Shown here piece after piece: positions 1 through 7,677 of a DNA stretch of 8,933 nucleotides (positions are counted from its first letter, which is position 1; each line of letters starts with the position of its first letter). Below the pieces are notes generated by a model. That model worked only from the letters and a program-made list of their open reading frames with translations. It did no database searches and had not been told where the DNA came from. The stretch covers positions 1-8,933 of the forward strand of contig JAGLXI010000320.1 of the NCBI GenBank assembly GCA_023132995.1. Direction: 5' to 3'. The translations under genes were made by a program, and so were the position numbers. Source of the DNA: Candidatus Zixiibacteriota bacterium (GTDB lineage Bacteria > Zixibacteria > MSB-5A5 > GN15 > FEB-12).

Positions 1-2
1 TG

Positions 3-2108
3 GTATTGTTGATACTGCTTACGGCGGTGGCTTCCTTATCCGCGGACGAGCCACTCAGCCGCAATGAGCAAGTCGAGATTATTGAGAACTACCTGTACGC
101 GACCGGCCGGACTACTGACCGGCCAGCCACTGCCCTGGGGGAGTATGACCATGGCGTGGGCGATCTCCCCGTGAAATGCGGTACGCCGGCGGTGCTTGAG
201 TTCCTTGCCGCCTACCCGAAGCTGGACCAGGGGTTGCTCAAGTCGCTGGGTGCCGAGCTGTGTGACAGGCCGACCGGACTGGACCAGTTCCATGATTCGG
301 ATTCCGGCCATTTTCGCGTTCATTACACCACCAGCGGCCTGAACGCCGTCTATGGATCGCAGAGCGTGAATGAGAACGGGGTACCGAATTTCGTGGTGAA
401 AGTGGCCGAGATACTCGATTCCGTCCGTGCTTTCATAGTCGACAGCCTGGAGTATCCGCCGCCGCCGCCCGACGGATATGAGCCGGGCGGGGACGAGAAA
501 TACGACGTCTACCTTCGCAATCTGTACACGCAAGTCTACGGATACGCATATCCGGACTCGCTGCTTCGCGAGGGGAACGATTCCCTCCGGTCGACATCGT
601 TTATCGAGCTCAACAGTAATCCCAGCCAACTCGCCGGCTACGAGAACCGCCCCCTGGACGCCGTGCGCGTAACCTGCGCCCATGAGTTCTTTCACGCCGT
701 CCAGTTCGGCATGGACGCGACCGAGGAGAGAGCAAGGGACCTCTCCAGTCGCGCCTTTATGGAGATGTCGGCGGTGTGGATGGAGGAAATGCTGTATGAC
801 GACATAAACGACTACTACAACTATCTGCCGTACTTCTTCCGTTTCCCGCAGAGTTCCATCATGCAGTTTGAGAGCACCCACTGGGACTATCATCCGTACG
901 GGTCGGTTGTCTTTCCTATATACCTTGCCGAGAGGTTTGGAACTGACATCATCAGAGATATCTGGGTGCGGTGCCGCGACCTCGGCTTCGGCCCGGATTT
1001 CCTGGAGGCCGCTGATCAGGCCATCTTGTCCGCCAGCGGTCAGACGGAGAACTGGGAAACAGCCTTCGCGGAGTTTGGCCTGTGGAACTACTTCACCGGC
1101 GAGCGCGCCGACAGCATTCCCGACGGAGTCTCCGGCTACTCGGAGAAGGAGTTCTACCCCGCCGTTCCCTATGAGAAGATCGACGTCCAGTTCTCATACC
1201 CTGTTATCGTGGACATCAACGACAATATAGACAACAGTCCGGATCACAACAGCGCCTATTACCTCAAACTGCATGATTTGGAATACGCCGCCGAGGTGAC
1301 CGAGATCACGTACTGGGTTTGCACTACCGGCGCCGGCGCTTTTCCCAACTGCACTGATTCCTTCCAGGTGGCGGACACCATGAACTGGCTGGGTTTCTAC
1401 GACAGTTTTACCTACCACGTCGACAGCTCCTTCAATATCTGGCTCTCACTTGGCAAGGTGGGGGATGCCACACCGCCGTTGCGCGCCGGTTGGGGGGTGC
1501 ACATTCTCTACCGGACCGTGGACCACCCCGATTCGGTGATAGTCGACTTCGGCGTCGTGGCCGACGACTATACCTGGCAACTCAAGCTTCTGGATCACCG
1601 GCAGTATTTCTCGGTGACGTTCATTCTGACCCCCGCTTCGCCGGAGCGGTTCTACTGGAACAACCCGATGTATCATACGATGAAACTGGGCTACAAGGTC
1701 GGCGGCAGCAGTTTCGATTCCAGCATGATAAATGTCCCGGCAGCAGTGCTGGCGCCCTATCCCAATCCGGTGAGAGTCGGCGAGCCGGGCCATACGCACG
1801 TGCGGTTCAAATTGCGCGTATCTACTGATAGTTCGAGCTTTCCGACCCTCGGGCGGCCGTTCACCGAAGAAGACCCCCATCTTGAGGTCGACATCTTTAC
1901 GATCGCCGGCGAAAGAATCAAGACTCTTGACAATATCACGTGGCGAGTGGCCCGCTTGGGCGAATACTATACCGAATGGGACCTGACCAACGAGTCCGGC
2001 GCTGAGGTGGCTGCGGGCGTCTACATTGCTCACGCTCGTCTGTATTCGAAGGCGCGCCGGGGTTACCTGGTGGCCCAGGACCGAGCCAAGGTGGCTGTTA
2101 TTCGATGA
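3..2108 (+). CDS. Secreted zinc metallopeptidase, MXAN_6640-like, with FlgD/T9SS-like C-terminal domain (5' partial)
   Basis: Predicted exported zinc-dependent peptidase. The frame is open to the window edge. The first possible start is a TTG at 6 (residue numbers count from it), but the visible N-terminus is only the hydrophobic core and cleavage region of a signal peptide (LLILLTAVASLSA before DEP), so the real start probably lies upstream. An HEFFH motif (HExxH, residues 226-230) in an AHEFFHAVQ context supplies the two zinc histidines and catalytic Glu. The downstream WMEE (258-261) resembles the gluzincin helix that supplies the third ligand, with E260 or E261 as candidates. A proline run (151-155) followed by GGDEKYDVYL precedes the catalytic core, as I recall for MXAN_6640-type proteins. 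Residues from about 583 (APYPNPV) to 700 form a FlgD-like Ig or type IX sorting-like domain, with IAGERIKTL, a WDL..ESG segment, AAGVY and final KVAVIR. The stop overlaps the next ATG by 4 bases. Family and metal site are fairly sure; substrate is unknown. Confidence 0.8.
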   Translation, partial: VLLILLTAVASLSADEPLSRNEQVEIIENYLYATGRTTDRPATALGEYDHGVGDLPVKCGTPAVLEFLAAYPKLDQGLLKSLGAELCDRPTGLDQFHDSDSGHFRVHYTTSGLNAVYGSQSVNENGVPNFVVKVAEILDSVRAFIVDSLEYPPPPPDGYEPGGDEKYDVYLRNLYTQVYGYAYPDSLLREGNDSLRSTSFIELNSNPSQLAGYENRPLDAVRVTCAHEFFHAVQFGMDATEERARDLSSRAFMEMSAVWMEEMLYDDINDYYNYLPYFFRFPQSSIMQFESTHWDYHPYGSVVFPIYLAERFGTDIIRDIWVRCRDLGFGPDFLEAADQAILSASGQTENWETAFAEFGLWNYFTGERADSIPDGVSGYSEKEFYPAVPYEKIDVQFSYPVIVDINDNIDNSPDHNSAYYLKLHDLEYAAEVTEITYWVCTTGAGAFPNCTDSFQVADTMNWLGFYDSFTYHVDSSFNIWLSLGKVGDATPPLRAGWGVHILYRTVDHPDSVIVDFGVVADDYTWQLKLLDHRQYFSVTFILTPASPERFYWNNPMYHTMKLGYKVGGSSFDSSMINVPAAVLAPYPNPVRVGEPGHTHVRFKLRVSTDSSSFPTLGRPFTEEDPHLEVDIFTIAGERIKTLDNITWRVARLGEYYTEWDLTNESGAEVAAGVYIAHARLYSKARRGYLVAQDRAKVAVIR

Positions 2109-2629
2109 AACTGGGACCGCGGCTGATAAGTCGGATAGCCCTCTTCTCCGCCCTGATCTATGTTCTTTCCATGGGCGCCGCCTATCTGCCCAACGTCAAT
2201 CTGATTTTCTTTCTCGTGTTTTCGGCAGGCTTTCTGTGGGGGGCGGTTCCCGGCCTCCTGGTGGGGTCGATAGGCATGTGGCTGTGGACATCATTTAATC
2301 CCTTCGGCCCGGCTGCTCTGCCTCTGGCGCTGACCCAGGTAGGGGGAGCCGCAGCCAGTGGTATCGTAGGGGCTGTGTTCCGCCGCAGCGGTTGGCGCCA
2401 TTGGGGCCGGATGACCCTGACGATCTGGCTGATCGTTGCCGCCGTCGTCTGCACTGCTGTTTTCTATCTACCCGTGAGCGCTGTCGACGCCTGGCTCTTT
2501 CAGCCTTTCTGGCCGCGGTTTCTCACCAGCCTGCTCTGGAGCGGTGTGTCCCTGGTGAGCAATGTTCTGATTTTCCCTTTGCTTTTCGGGGTAGTTCGGT
2601 ACTTATATGAGAGAGAAAACGCTCTATAA
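2105..2629 (+). CDS. ECF-transporter S-component-like integral membrane protein
   Basis: A 174-residue, strongly hydrophobic protein with about five to six predicted membrane spans (roughly residues 8-28, a long 33-61 stretch that may be two spans, 70-92, 102-122 and 138-166). The segment NPFGP (65-69) followed by a Q..G..A..G.VG..FRR pattern resembles substrate-binding S components of energy-coupling factor vitamin and cofactor importers, which are usually 170-200 residues with six helices. S components bind the ligand and need an ATPase/EcfT module; none is visible in this window, so the energising module would have to be encoded elsewhere and shared. The ATG overlaps the stop of the peptidase gene (ATGA), and AAGGTGG at 2088-2094 is a plausible ribosome binding site. 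The stop overlaps the next gene's ATG (TAATG), so translational coupling to the receptor is likely. Family call is by pattern only; another small membrane protein family is possible. Ligand unknown. Confidence 0.6.
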   Translation: MKLGPRLISRIALFSALIYVLSMGAAYLPNVNLIFFLVFSAGFLWGAVPGLLVGSIGMWLWTSFNPFGPAALPLALTQVGGAAASGIVGAVFRRSGWRHWGRMTLTIWLIVAAVVCTAVFYLPVSAVDAWLFQPFWPRFLTSLLWSGVSLVSNVLIFPLLFGVVRYLYERENAL

Positions 2630-4695
2630 TGATAAGACGACTCTTCATACTTACCTCCTCGCTTGCCTGCCTCGCGGTAGTCACCCGGGCGGATGTGACC
2701 GAGGCCGATTCGGCCTTTCTGCCGACGTCGACCGACAGCGTGCCGGTGATCCCCGTTGAAGACAGCACTGCCGCTGATATGTCGATGCTTCTGGACTCTG
2801 CCGGTGCCATCGCACCTCCTGTCGACAGCCTCGGTGATTCCTCGATGACCGGGATCAGTTTCGAGGAGCGATACGAGGAGTACCGAAAGGCTCACTTGCA
2901 GCGTCCCCCGTCTTTGTCATATTTTGACAGTCTGGTTGCCTACTTCGCTTCGGATCGGCTGAATGTCAGGCCTCAGCGCGAGAGATCGTTCTATCATGAC
3001 GCGGGCGACTACTTTCGTTTCGATCCCTCATATTTCATCGTTGAGCACCAGGCTACGCCGCTACGGAAGACGGTGCAGCCGTTCGGTCTGGGGGGTGACC
3101 GGCTGAACTTCGTTATTGATCGGCTGCCTGTGCATCCGTTCGAACACGTTCTCGAACCGGATGGTCTGGTTGATCTTGGCGATGTTCCCACGGCCTTCGA
3201 CCACGATTTGTTCATTATCCCCGGCGCAACCGGGATGCTCTTCGGGGGACGGCAGGCGGTGGCGACGCTGATGACGTTGCCCCGAGAACCTGCGGCTGAT
3301 GAGCCGGAGACAGCCATCATGGCCGACAAGGGCGGGTTGGGCTATTCCTGGGTCAGGGGGAAGTACTCCCGCCGATTCAAGGGGGGTAAGAACATCGACG
3401 CCGCGGTAGGCTACCGCAAGGCCGACGGGCTGGCGCCGTCCCGGGCCGATGACGCCTACCACTACGTGGGCGACATGTACTTTCCGCTCGCTCAGCAGTA
3501 CGGACTCAGGGCCAGGGGGCAGTTGTACAGTCGCGACGGATGGTTGCCGGTACGGCCTGATAACGGGGGCGCAACGGTTTCCAGAAGCCGTTTCGATCGC
3601 TGTGCCGTTGTGGCCTTCGACTACCACAACAACGAACGCACCGCCCGCTATGAGACCGGATACGAGTATGTCAGGCAGGGATCGTTTACCGACGGCGCTA
3701 TCCGATCCCGATTCAACATGACCGGTCACGGCGGTTTCCTGGCGCGAGAGTGGCTGACCGGCAGGACGATCATGAAGGCGCGGCTGGGCGGACAGGACCT
3801 GCAATACGACAGTTGGTATCAGATTCATAATCGCACGATCTTTGATGTCACCCTGGACCTCGCCCGTCTCAACGATGGACTCCGCTTCGCCATCACAGCC
3901 GGCGGGCGACACGAAAGGGACTACGGTTTCCTCCCCCGGGCGGCAGTAGCATTCAACGGGGAATCGGCACGGCTGTTCGTCCTGGCGTCGCTCGGCTACA
4001 GCGAGCGGGCGCCCTCTCTCCACGAGAGATACCTTCCCCTCCGACGGTTCTCGGTCTATGTGCCCGGCTCCTTCGACTATGCCGACGAAGGCAACCCGCA
4101 ACTCAGCAAGGAACGCCAACTGGTGGGCAACTTTCTTGTCGAGCTGGGATCGTCCGGCAACAGCCTCCGTCTTTCCGTTACAGGCGGCAGGATATTCGAC
4201 GGCATCGACTGGCAGGATCGACCAGCCATAGACAGCGTGGATATCATCGGCCCCTACACCCTGTTTTCACCGGCCAACGGCGATATTGAGTTTGCCGATA
4301 TCACGATTCAAAAGGAAATCACGATCAGGGACGCTATCCGTTTCCATGGCGGCGGGGCATATCACCACGTGGACTATGCCCGGTTCGATGACAAGCCCTA
4401 TCAACCGGAGTACCAGGCCTTCTCCGGTGTTGAGCTTCACTACTACTGGCGACAGAAGCTGCTGGGTCTGCGCGCGTACGGTGAGGTCGTCTATGTCGGC
4501 CCGTACCACGGGTACGATGAGAAGAACTTAGGCGACGGCATGGTCGCCAACGCCAAGCTGACTTTAGAGTTGAAAGACTTTCGTTTCCATTTTGTCTTCC
4601 AGAACGTTCTCTCCCGGGTCTATCGCTCACGGGAGTACATTACTTTTCCGGGTCAGTTTTTTTACTATGGCCTGGTCTGGAACTTCGTCAATTAG
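2629..4695 (+). CDS. TonB-dependent-receptor-like outer-membrane beta-barrel protein
   Basis: A 688-residue outer-membrane protein, probably a ligand-gated channel. Residues 1-21 form a signal peptide (RR, hydrophobic core, TRA cleavage site). A D/S/T/P-rich, probably disordered stretch follows (about 22-70). Residues about 160-222 look like a shortened plug: LNFVIDRLPVHPFEH, then VDLGDVP, then IIPGATGMLFGGRQAVATLMTLP, matching the usual order of 'idG.P', 'dl..ip' and 'G..s.lyG..A.ggvi.i'. From about 230 onward, alternating aromatic and polar beta-strands fit a barrel, and the end (FPGQFFYYGLVWNFVN) matches the last strand of TonB-dependent receptors. No clear TonB box was found, and the plug is more divergent than in well-known members. 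Length is normal for the class. The ATG overlaps the stop of the S-component-like gene by one base, implying a shared transcript and possibly a shared ligand. No terminator hairpin was seen after the stop. Confidence 0.72.
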   Translation: MIRRLFILTSSLACLAVVTRADVTEADSAFLPTSTDSVPVIPVEDSTAADMSMLLDSAGAIAPPVDSLGDSSMTGISFEERYEEYRKAHLQRPPSLSYFDSLVAYFASDRLNVRPQRERSFYHDAGDYFRFDPSYFIVEHQATPLRKTVQPFGLGGDRLNFVIDRLPVHPFEHVLEPDGLVDLGDVPTAFDHDLFIIPGATGMLFGGRQAVATLMTLPREPAADEPETAIMADKGGLGYSWVRGKYSRRFKGGKNIDAAVGYRKADGLAPSRADDAYHYVGDMYFPLAQQYGLRARGQLYSRDGWLPVRPDNGGATVSRSRFDRCAVVAFDYHNNERTARYETGYEYVRQGSFTDGAIRSRFNMTGHGGFLAREWLTGRTIMKARLGGQDLQYDSWYQIHNRTIFDVTLDLARLNDGLRFAITAGGRHERDYGFLPRAAVAFNGESARLFVLASLGYSERAPSLHERYLPLRRFSVYVPGSFDYADEGNPQLSKERQLVGNFLVELGSSGNSLRLSVTGGRIFDGIDWQDRPAIDSVDIIGPYTLFSPANGDIEFADITIQKEITIRDAIRFHGGGAYHHVDYARFDDKPYQPEYQAFSGVELHYYWRQKLLGLRAYGEVVYVGPYHGYDEKNLGDGMVANAKLTLELKDFRFHFVFQNVLSRVYRSREYITFPGQFFYYGLVWNFVN

Positions 4696-4711
4696 GCCAA
4701 CGAATGGTCGC

Positions 4712-4739
4712 TTGACGGAAGCTGCGCTACGCGTTTAAT
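4712..4739 (+). promoter_or_regulatory. Candidate sigma70-type promoter of the HD-MFS-PHP-Janus unit
   Basis: TTGACG (4712-4717) and TTTAAT (4734-4739) each match the -35 and -10 consensus at five of six positions, with a 16-nt spacer. This is the only gap (52 nt to the ATG at 4748) between the two gene groups. Transcription would begin near 4746, one or two bases before that ATG, which would give a leaderless or nearly leaderless message. No Shine-Dalgarno sequence is evident before the gene, in agreement with this. Found by eye; sigma factor preference in this organism is unknown. Confidence 0.45.
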
Positions 4740-4747
4740 TGGACTTC

Positions 4748-5308
4748 ATGCACAAACTCAAGCTCTCACGCGAGGTCGCCTATCAGTTGGTGCTTGACCG
4801 GATAGGCAAGAACAACCTGCTCAAACATATACTGGCGGTCGAGGTTGCCATGCGTCGGTTGGCCGAGCATCTTAAGGAAGATGTCTCATACTGGGGGCTC
4901 ACGGGACTCGTGCACGACCTGGACTACAATGAGACCAGGAATGACGAAGCCCGACATGCGTTCCTCGCGACAGAATGGCTGGAGGAGTATGATCTTCCCG
5001 ACGAAATGGTTCACGCCATCCATGCTCACCCGGGCCACGTTCCCTGCCACAGCCGCCTGGACTGGGCGCTGTACTCCGTTGATCCGGCCACCGGCTTCAT
5101 CGTGGCGTGCGCACTGATGCATCCGAGCAAGAAACTGGCGTCAATTGACACCGATTTCATGCTGCGACGTTTCAAGGAAAAGCGGTTTGCCGCCGGGGCG
5201 TCGCGTGAAAACATGGCTGCCTGTTCAAACCTGGAGCTTGAGCTTGACGAGTTCCTGGCGCTGGTTCACGAGAGCATGCTCACCATATCCGATCAGCTTG
5301 GACTGTAG
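4748..5308 (+). CDS. HD-domain metal-dependent phosphohydrolase
   Basis: A 186-residue soluble protein of the HD superfamily, which hydrolyses phosphate esters of nucleotides or related compounds with a divalent metal. Metal-site residues appear in the right order: H27 (KHILAVE), H56-D57 (GLVHDLDY), H89 and/or H92 (VHAIHAH) and D112 (YSVDPATGF). The segment ALMHPSKK after the last Asp is typical of the compact HDIG-type proteins found across bacteria. I chose the ATG at 4748 over the in-frame TTG at 4739, because the TTG lies at the edge of a likely -10 element and neither start has a convincing ribosome binding site. It is the first gene of a compact unit; the MFS gene starts 3 nt after its stop. 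Whole length is one HD domain plus a C-terminal helical tail (about 130-186) with no second domain. Substrate cannot be inferred from sequence. Confidence 0.82.
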   Translation: MHKLKLSREVAYQLVLDRIGKNNLLKHILAVEVAMRRLAEHLKEDVSYWGLTGLVHDLDYNETRNDEARHAFLATEWLEEYDLPDEMVHAIHAHPGHVPCHSRLDWALYSVDPATGFIVACALMHPSKKLASIDTDFMLRRFKEKRFAAGASRENMAACSNLELELDEFLALVHESMLTISDQLGL

Positions 5309-5311
5309 CCA

Positions 5312-6634
5312 ATGACCGACCGGCCCCTGTTCAGAAAAGACATCGTCGGCTGGTCGCTGTATGATTTCGCCAACACCATCTACTCCATGAACATCGTGTC
5401 ACTCTATCTCAAGCGGTACATAGTCGAGGACTTGGGCCGGGATGATCGGTATTTCGACATACCCTTCTCGATCTCCATGCTGCTGGCTGCGCTTCTGCTG
5501 CCCGCTCTGGGAGCCATGTCCGATCATTCCACCCGCAAACGGATCTTTCTCCTTCTGTTCACGCTGACCTGCTGTATCGCCGTCGGACTGATGGCCTACG
5601 TGCCGTCTGGCGCTATCATGTTGATGATAATCCTGTTTATCATCTCCAATTTTTGCTATGAGGCCGGTCAGCCTTTCTACAATGCGCTGCTCTACTCTGT
5701 GGCCGACGGCAGGCAGGCCCGCTTCGTATCGGGAATCGGCGTGTCAATGGGCTATGTGGGAGCGATCCTTGGCATGATTCTGGTTCTGCCTTTCGTCACC
5801 GGTTCGGTCTACTCGTGGGACGTTCCCCTTCTCGATGCCGGCGGCAAGAATGCCTCCTTCTTGCCGACTGCGATTCTGTTCATGCTGTTTGCGCTGCCGT
5901 TGTTCCTGTGGGTGAAGGAGTCGCCTCCTGTCGCCGCGCGGAGAATCGGCTGGAAAGCCTCCTACAAGGACGTCTGGGACGGTATCCGTCAGACGCGCAA
6001 GTATCCCGGCGTGCTGCGTTTCCTCATCGCCGACTACTTCTTTGAAGACGCCGTGGCGACGGCCATAATCAACTTCGGGCTTTACTGTTCCCTCGTTATG
6101 AACTTAGCCGAGGAGCGCATCACCTCGTTTCTTATCGTGTCCACCGTGGCGGCGGTGCTGGGATCGGTCGTAATCGGGAAGCTGGCCCAGTATTGGTCGC
6201 TGAAAAAACTACTGAGAGCCATTGTCATCGGATGGGTTATAACGTTGACCTTGTTCGTCTTCATCGACAGCACGGCGGCCGTCTGGGTTCTCGGTTCGGC
6301 GGTGGGCGTGTTTCTGGGGGGGCTTTGGACAACCAGTCGGCCGATGTTGGCGGAGCTTGTGCCGCGCGGAGAACTGGGCCGCTTTTTCGGGCTGTTCGCA
6401 CTTTCGGGGCGGGCTGCGGCGATAGTGGGTCCCCTCGTGTGGACAACCGTGGTATATCTTTTTCACCCGCAAAGACCTCTAGGCCAAACAGCGGTCGAGT
6501 TGCTGGGTATAAGCGACGTGGACAGCGGCAAGTTAGCATACAGGGTCGGTATTCTCTCGCTGGCGGTCATGATGCTGATTGGTCTGTACATCTTCAGGAA
6601 GGTCCCTGATTTGGGGAACGAGCGGCATGGTTAG
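5312..6634 (+). CDS. MFS transporter, UMF1 / Atg22-like family
   Basis: A 440-residue polytopic inner-membrane protein with about 12 predicted transmembrane helices. The N-terminal motif GWSLYDFANTIYS (13-25) is the hallmark of the UMF1 branch of the major facilitator superfamily, related to the yeast vacuolar effluxer Atg22 (amino-acid efflux). The loop GAMSDHSTRKR (67-77) is the MFS motif A between helices 2 and 3. Bacterial members are common but poorly characterised; small-molecule export is the usual assumption. The ATG lies 3 nt after the stop of the HD gene, and the 3' end overlaps the start of the PHP gene by 8 nt, so it is in the middle of a four-gene unit. Length is normal, with no sign of truncation. 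Family call is firm; substrate and direction are not known. Confidence 0.87.
   Translation: MTDRPLFRKDIVGWSLYDFANTIYSMNIVSLYLKRYIVEDLGRDDRYFDIPFSISMLLAALLLPALGAMSDHSTRKRIFLLLFTLTCCIAVGLMAYVPSGAIMLMIILFIISNFCYEAGQPFYNALLYSVADGRQARFVSGIGVSMGYVGAILGMILVLPFVTGSVYSWDVPLLDAGGKNASFLPTAILFMLFALPLFLWVKESPPVAARRIGWKASYKDVWDGIRQTRKYPGVLRFLIADYFFEDAVATAIINFGLYCSLVMNLAEERITSFLIVSTVAAVLGSVVIGKLAQYWSLKKLLRAIVIGWVITLTLFVFIDSTAAVWVLGSAVGVFLGGLWTTSRPMLAELVPRGELGRFFGLFALSGRAAAIVGPLVWTTVVYLFHPQRPLGQTAVELLGISDVDSGKLAYRVGILSLAVMMLIGLYIFRKVPDLGNERHG
6613..6617 (+). promoter_or_regulatory. Ribosome binding site that sets the PHP gene start
   Basis: GGGGA lies 9 nt before the ATG at 6627, inside the end of the MFS gene. 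It supports that ATG over the in-frame TTG at 6579, which would add 16 residues (VCTSSG...) with no PHP-family character and a 56-nt overlap. Confidence 0.55.
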
Positions 6635-7676
6635 GAAGAAGGATGACTGGTATCAGTACGCCGGGGCGGTGCACATTCATACTACCGAGTCCGACGGAAC
6701 CAGGACGCTCGAAGAAGTGGTAGCTATCGGCCGCGAGGTGGGGCTGGACTTCATGATGTTCTGTGACCACATGACGCTCAGTAACCGTAAGGCGGGCAGG
6801 GAAGGCTTCTACGGTAAGACGCTTGTGGTCGTGGGGTATGAGCACAACGACCTTCAGGACGAGCACCATTACCTGCTCTTTGATTCGCCCCGGGTCTATC
6901 CTCCGGAGATGACCGCCGCGCAGTACGTGGCCGCAGGAGCCGGGGACGGCGCTTTGGGAATACTGGCTCATCCGGACGAAATCCGCAAGGCCCTCAAGGA
7001 CCACCCTGCCTACCCGTGGAAGGACTGGTCGGTAGTGGGGTTCGATGGCATTGAACTGTGGAACCAGATGTCGGAATGGATGGAGAAACTGACCCGATGG
7101 AACAGGCTGCTGATGGCCTTTTCGCCCCGCAAGTCTATGGTCGCCCCCACCGCGCGGATTCTCAAAAGATGGGATGATCTGAACAAGACCGGCAAGTGCG
7201 TCGGCATCGCCGGTACCGACGCCCACGCCTTTTCCTTCAAGGTCGGGCCTCTGAAGGTGGAGATTTTCCCGTACAAGGTTCATTTCCGTTCACTCCGCTG
7301 CTATATTCTCCTCCGGGAGCCGCTGAGCAGGGACTTCCCGGCCGCCCGCAGGCAACTGTACGATGCCATCCGTGACTGCCGCCTGTTCTTTGCCAACGTT
7401 CGCTGGGGGGAAGCCGACGATTTCGAGTTCTTCGCCGACAATGGCAGCAGACGGGCGGTCTGCGGCGGGGAACTCCCGTGGGAGAAGGGTCTGGTCTTGC
7501 GTGTCAAGTTACCGTCGCCGGCCACTCTCCGGTTGGTGCACAATGGCGAGAAAATCCTTGAGACTCACTCCCATGAGTTGGAATACCAGGTCCCGGCCCC
7601 GGGGATTTACCGGGTCGAAGCCTTCAAAGGCAAGCGGGGCTGGATATTCTCCAACCATATCAGGATCGGACGCTGA
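6627..7676 (+). CDS. PHP-domain metallophosphoesterase with C-terminal beta domain
   Basis: A 349-residue soluble protein whose first ~205 residues form a PHP (polymerase and histidinol phosphatase) domain with its metal-binding set complete: H16-x-H18, D23, D47-H48, E72 (GYE), H80/H81, H115 (AHPDE) and D198-x-H200 (GTDAHAF). PHP enzymes use two or three metals to hydrolyse phosphoesters; known members include histidinol phosphatase, the YciV/RnaAM nuclease (TrpH) and polymerase proofreading domains. Residues about 215-349 are a separate beta-rich region ending in GIYRVEAF..KRGWIFSNHIRI, an end I associate with some bacterial PHP proteins; it may be a carbohydrate- or ligand-binding sandwich, but that is a guess. 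No signal peptide is seen. The gene overlaps the MFS gene by 8 nt, and the Janus-like gene follows after a single base. Catalytic competence is likely; substrate is unknown. Confidence 0.83.
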   Translation: MVRKKDDWYQYAGAVHIHTTESDGTRTLEEVVAIGREVGLDFMMFCDHMTLSNRKAGREGFYGKTLVVVGYEHNDLQDEHHYLLFDSPRVYPPEMTAAQYVAAGAGDGALGILAHPDEIRKALKDHPAYPWKDWSVVGFDGIELWNQMSEWMEKLTRWNRLLMAFSPRKSMVAPTARILKRWDDLNKTGKCVGIAGTDAHAFSFKVGPLKVEIFPYKVHFRSLRCYILLREPLSRDFPAARRQLYDAIRDCRLFFANVRWGEADDFEFFADNGSRRAVCGGELPWEKGLVLRVKLPSPATLRLVHNGEKILETHSHELEYQVPAPGIYRVEAFKGKRGWIFSNHIRIGR

Positions 7677-7677
7677 T

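Noticed and set aside
36..893. 285-codon open frame on the minus strand
   Set aside because: It lies fully inside the peptidase gene, has no recognisable domain, and long antisense frames are expected in GC-rich coding DNA.
3061..4119. 352-codon open frame on the minus strand
   Set aside because: It is antisense to the receptor barrel, whose composition and C-terminal strand are clearly real; the antisense product shows no domain.
6579..6626. TTG start for the PHP gene
   Set aside because: No ribosome binding site; the added residues lack family character, and the ATG at 6627 has GGGGA at a good distance.
7363..7677. N-terminal extension of the Janus-like frame by 105 codons
   Set aside because: That part overlaps the PHP gene out of frame, is rich in R/S/P, and PHPT1-type proteins are about 125 residues; the ATG at 7678 fits.
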